Translations under genes and position numbers: made by a program | The notes under the pieces: model-generated | Seen by the model: the letters and a program-made list of their open reading frames with translations, nothing else | Told to the model about the DNA's origin: nothing | The model's database searches: none | Shown: piece by piece, positions 63,279 to 64,000 of the stretch | Layout of the letters: each line of letters opens with the position of its first letter | Position numbering within the stretch: the stretch's first letter is position 1 | DNA from: Nitratireductor aquimarinus | GTDB lineage: Bacteria > Pseudomonadota > Alphaproteobacteria > Rhizobiales > Rhizobiaceae | DNA length: 64,000 bases | Reading direction: 5' to 3' | NCBI RefSeq assembly: GCF_017255295.1 | Contig: NZ_JAFKDE010000007.1 | Location: 62,001-126,000, forward strand

Positions 63279-64000
63279 GCCGAAACCCTCCCCTCATCGT
63301 GCTTGATCTCGTGCCGTTGGCTCGCCAGAGGGAGGCGCACCTGAAAGCGGGCGCCTCCTTGCGAGGGCAATAGCTCGATCTCGCCATTCATGCGCTCGAC
63401 GATGCGTTGCGAGAGCGAGAGGCCAAGCCCGGTGCCCTGCTCCTTGCCGGTCACGAAAGGCTCGAACACCTGCCCCGCCAGCGCTTCATCCACGCCCGGC
63501 CCATTGTCATACACGTCCAGAATGGCGAGCCCCGCCTCGCGGCGGCTTGTGACGCTCACCTGCCCGTCCTGCGTTTCTTCCAGCGCCTCAAAGGCGTTGC
63601 GCACGAGATTGAAAATCACCTGTTCGAGCTCCGTCCGGTCGGCGCGCACGGCCAGCGCCTCATCGGCAAGGTCCAGCTTCAGCTTCACCGAACGCTTGCG
63701 CGCCTCGGGCGCAAGGAGCGCCTCAACGCCGCCGATGGCCGCGTTCAGGTCGGTCATGCCGGTCTCACCGCGCGGCGGACGGATCCACTGGCGCAGATGC
63801 GAGAGAATGTCCGCGCCGCGCCGTGCCTGCGCGACAAGTTCGTCCAGCACGGACGCCACGGCCTGCGTATCGCCCTTGGCAAGCAGGCGGCGGCCCGCCT
63901 GCGCCTGTGTCAGAATGGCGGTGAGCGGCTGGGTCAGTTCATGGGCGATGCCGCTTGCCATCTCGCCCAGCGAATTGACCCGCGAGGCATGGGCCAGCCG
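63275..64000 (-). CDS. Sensor histidine kinase, N-terminus cut by window edge
   Basis: About 241 codons from the 3' end. The H box is MASGIAHELTQPLTAI (the His just inside the window), N box QVIFNLVRNAFEAL, G1 DNGPGV and G2 GTGLGLSLSQRIVE. This is the HPK4-like class paired with FixJ-type regulators. Reading frame continues past 64000, where sensing domains must lie, so the signal cannot be predicted. Confidence 0.9.
   Translation of the reverse strand, partial: RLAHASRVNSLGEMASGIAHELTQPLTAILTQAQAGRRLLAKGDTQAVASVLDELVAQARRGADILSHLRQWIRPPRGETGMTDLNAAIGGVEALLAPEARKRSVKLKLDLADEALAVRADRTELEQVIFNLVRNAFEALEETQDGQVSVTSRREAGLAILDVYDNGPGVDEALAGQVFEPFVTGKEQGTGLGLSLSQRIVERMNGEIELLPSQGGARFQVRLPLASQRHEIKHDEGRVSA

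Overview
The window is high-GC, tightly packed chromosomal DNA from an alphaproteobacterium, most likely of the order Hyphomicrobiales and plausibly Phyllobacteriaceae (Mesorhizobium or Nitratireductor-like). The support is a tyrC-hisC pair divergent from a metA behind a SAM-II riboswitch, an alphaproteobacterial-type L28, an Omp25/31-like porin-fold protein, FixJ-type signalling, and rhizobial-style palindromic elements placed right after stop codons. The genus is an inference. No phage, integrase, transposase, plasmid or CRISPR genes were seen.

Layout. 1-7.4 kb is housekeeping: tyrC (cut by the window edge), hisC, SAM-II riboswitch and metA, nitronate monooxygenase, a methyltransferase, gloB, a DMT exporter and a DUF3108 protein. 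7.6-8.7 kb holds rpmB and a YhhQ-type queuosine-precursor transporter whose start codon appears to sit inside a preQ1-I-like pseudoknot. 8.8-22.3 kb is a catabolic region. A six-gene, translationally coupled operon encodes a MarR regulator, an AA_synth-family protein, a UPF0280 protein, a 6-hydroxynicotinate-reductase-like protein and a molybdenum hydroxylase in two genes. A nicotinamidase gene is divergent from it, and a five-gene branched-chain-amino-acid-type ABC importer follows. A 19-bp operator-like site is shared by the catabolic and transport promoters. Four copies of a dispersed repeat surround a GIY-YIG gene between them.

22.5-27.8 kb holds a membrane protein with a GntR regulator, then a PF04392-type ABC importer preceded by a good promoter and a highly structured leader. 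27.8-32.4 kb is housekeeping (Trm112-like, Lon-N domain, thioredoxin/TPR, YbaK-type deacylase, tRNA-Gly, cardiolipin synthase). 32.4-37.7 kb is a six-gene operon joining a ThiXYZ/SsuABC-type importer to uridine-phosphorylase-like and phosphopentomutase genes, consistent with pyrimidine nucleoside uptake and breakdown. 38.2-47.5 kb is an IclR-controlled Dpp-type importer with an N-acyl-D-amino-acid-hydrolase-like amidohydrolase, RidA and a SelA-fold PLP enzyme.

47.5-53.9 kb holds an exported M20 amidohydrolase, an AraC regulator, an outer-membrane protein, a compact NodG/NodF/NodE-like trio (reductase, acyl carrier protein, ketosynthase) and a glyoxalase. 54.1-62 kb is a TAXI-TRAP transporter followed by a FeaR-like regulator, an aldehyde dehydrogenase and a periplasmic copper amine oxidase, together a primary-amine catabolic module. 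62-64 kb holds an exported HbpS/GlcG protein next to a FixJ-type response regulator and a histidine kinase cut by the window end.

Overall the region is a set of solute-uptake-plus-catabolism modules, each with its own regulator, embedded in housekeeping DNA. The most promising undescribed biology is the N-heterocycle regulon (8.8-22.3 kb), the start-codon preQ1 element, the structured leader at 24.84-24.99 kb and the SAM-II attenuator.
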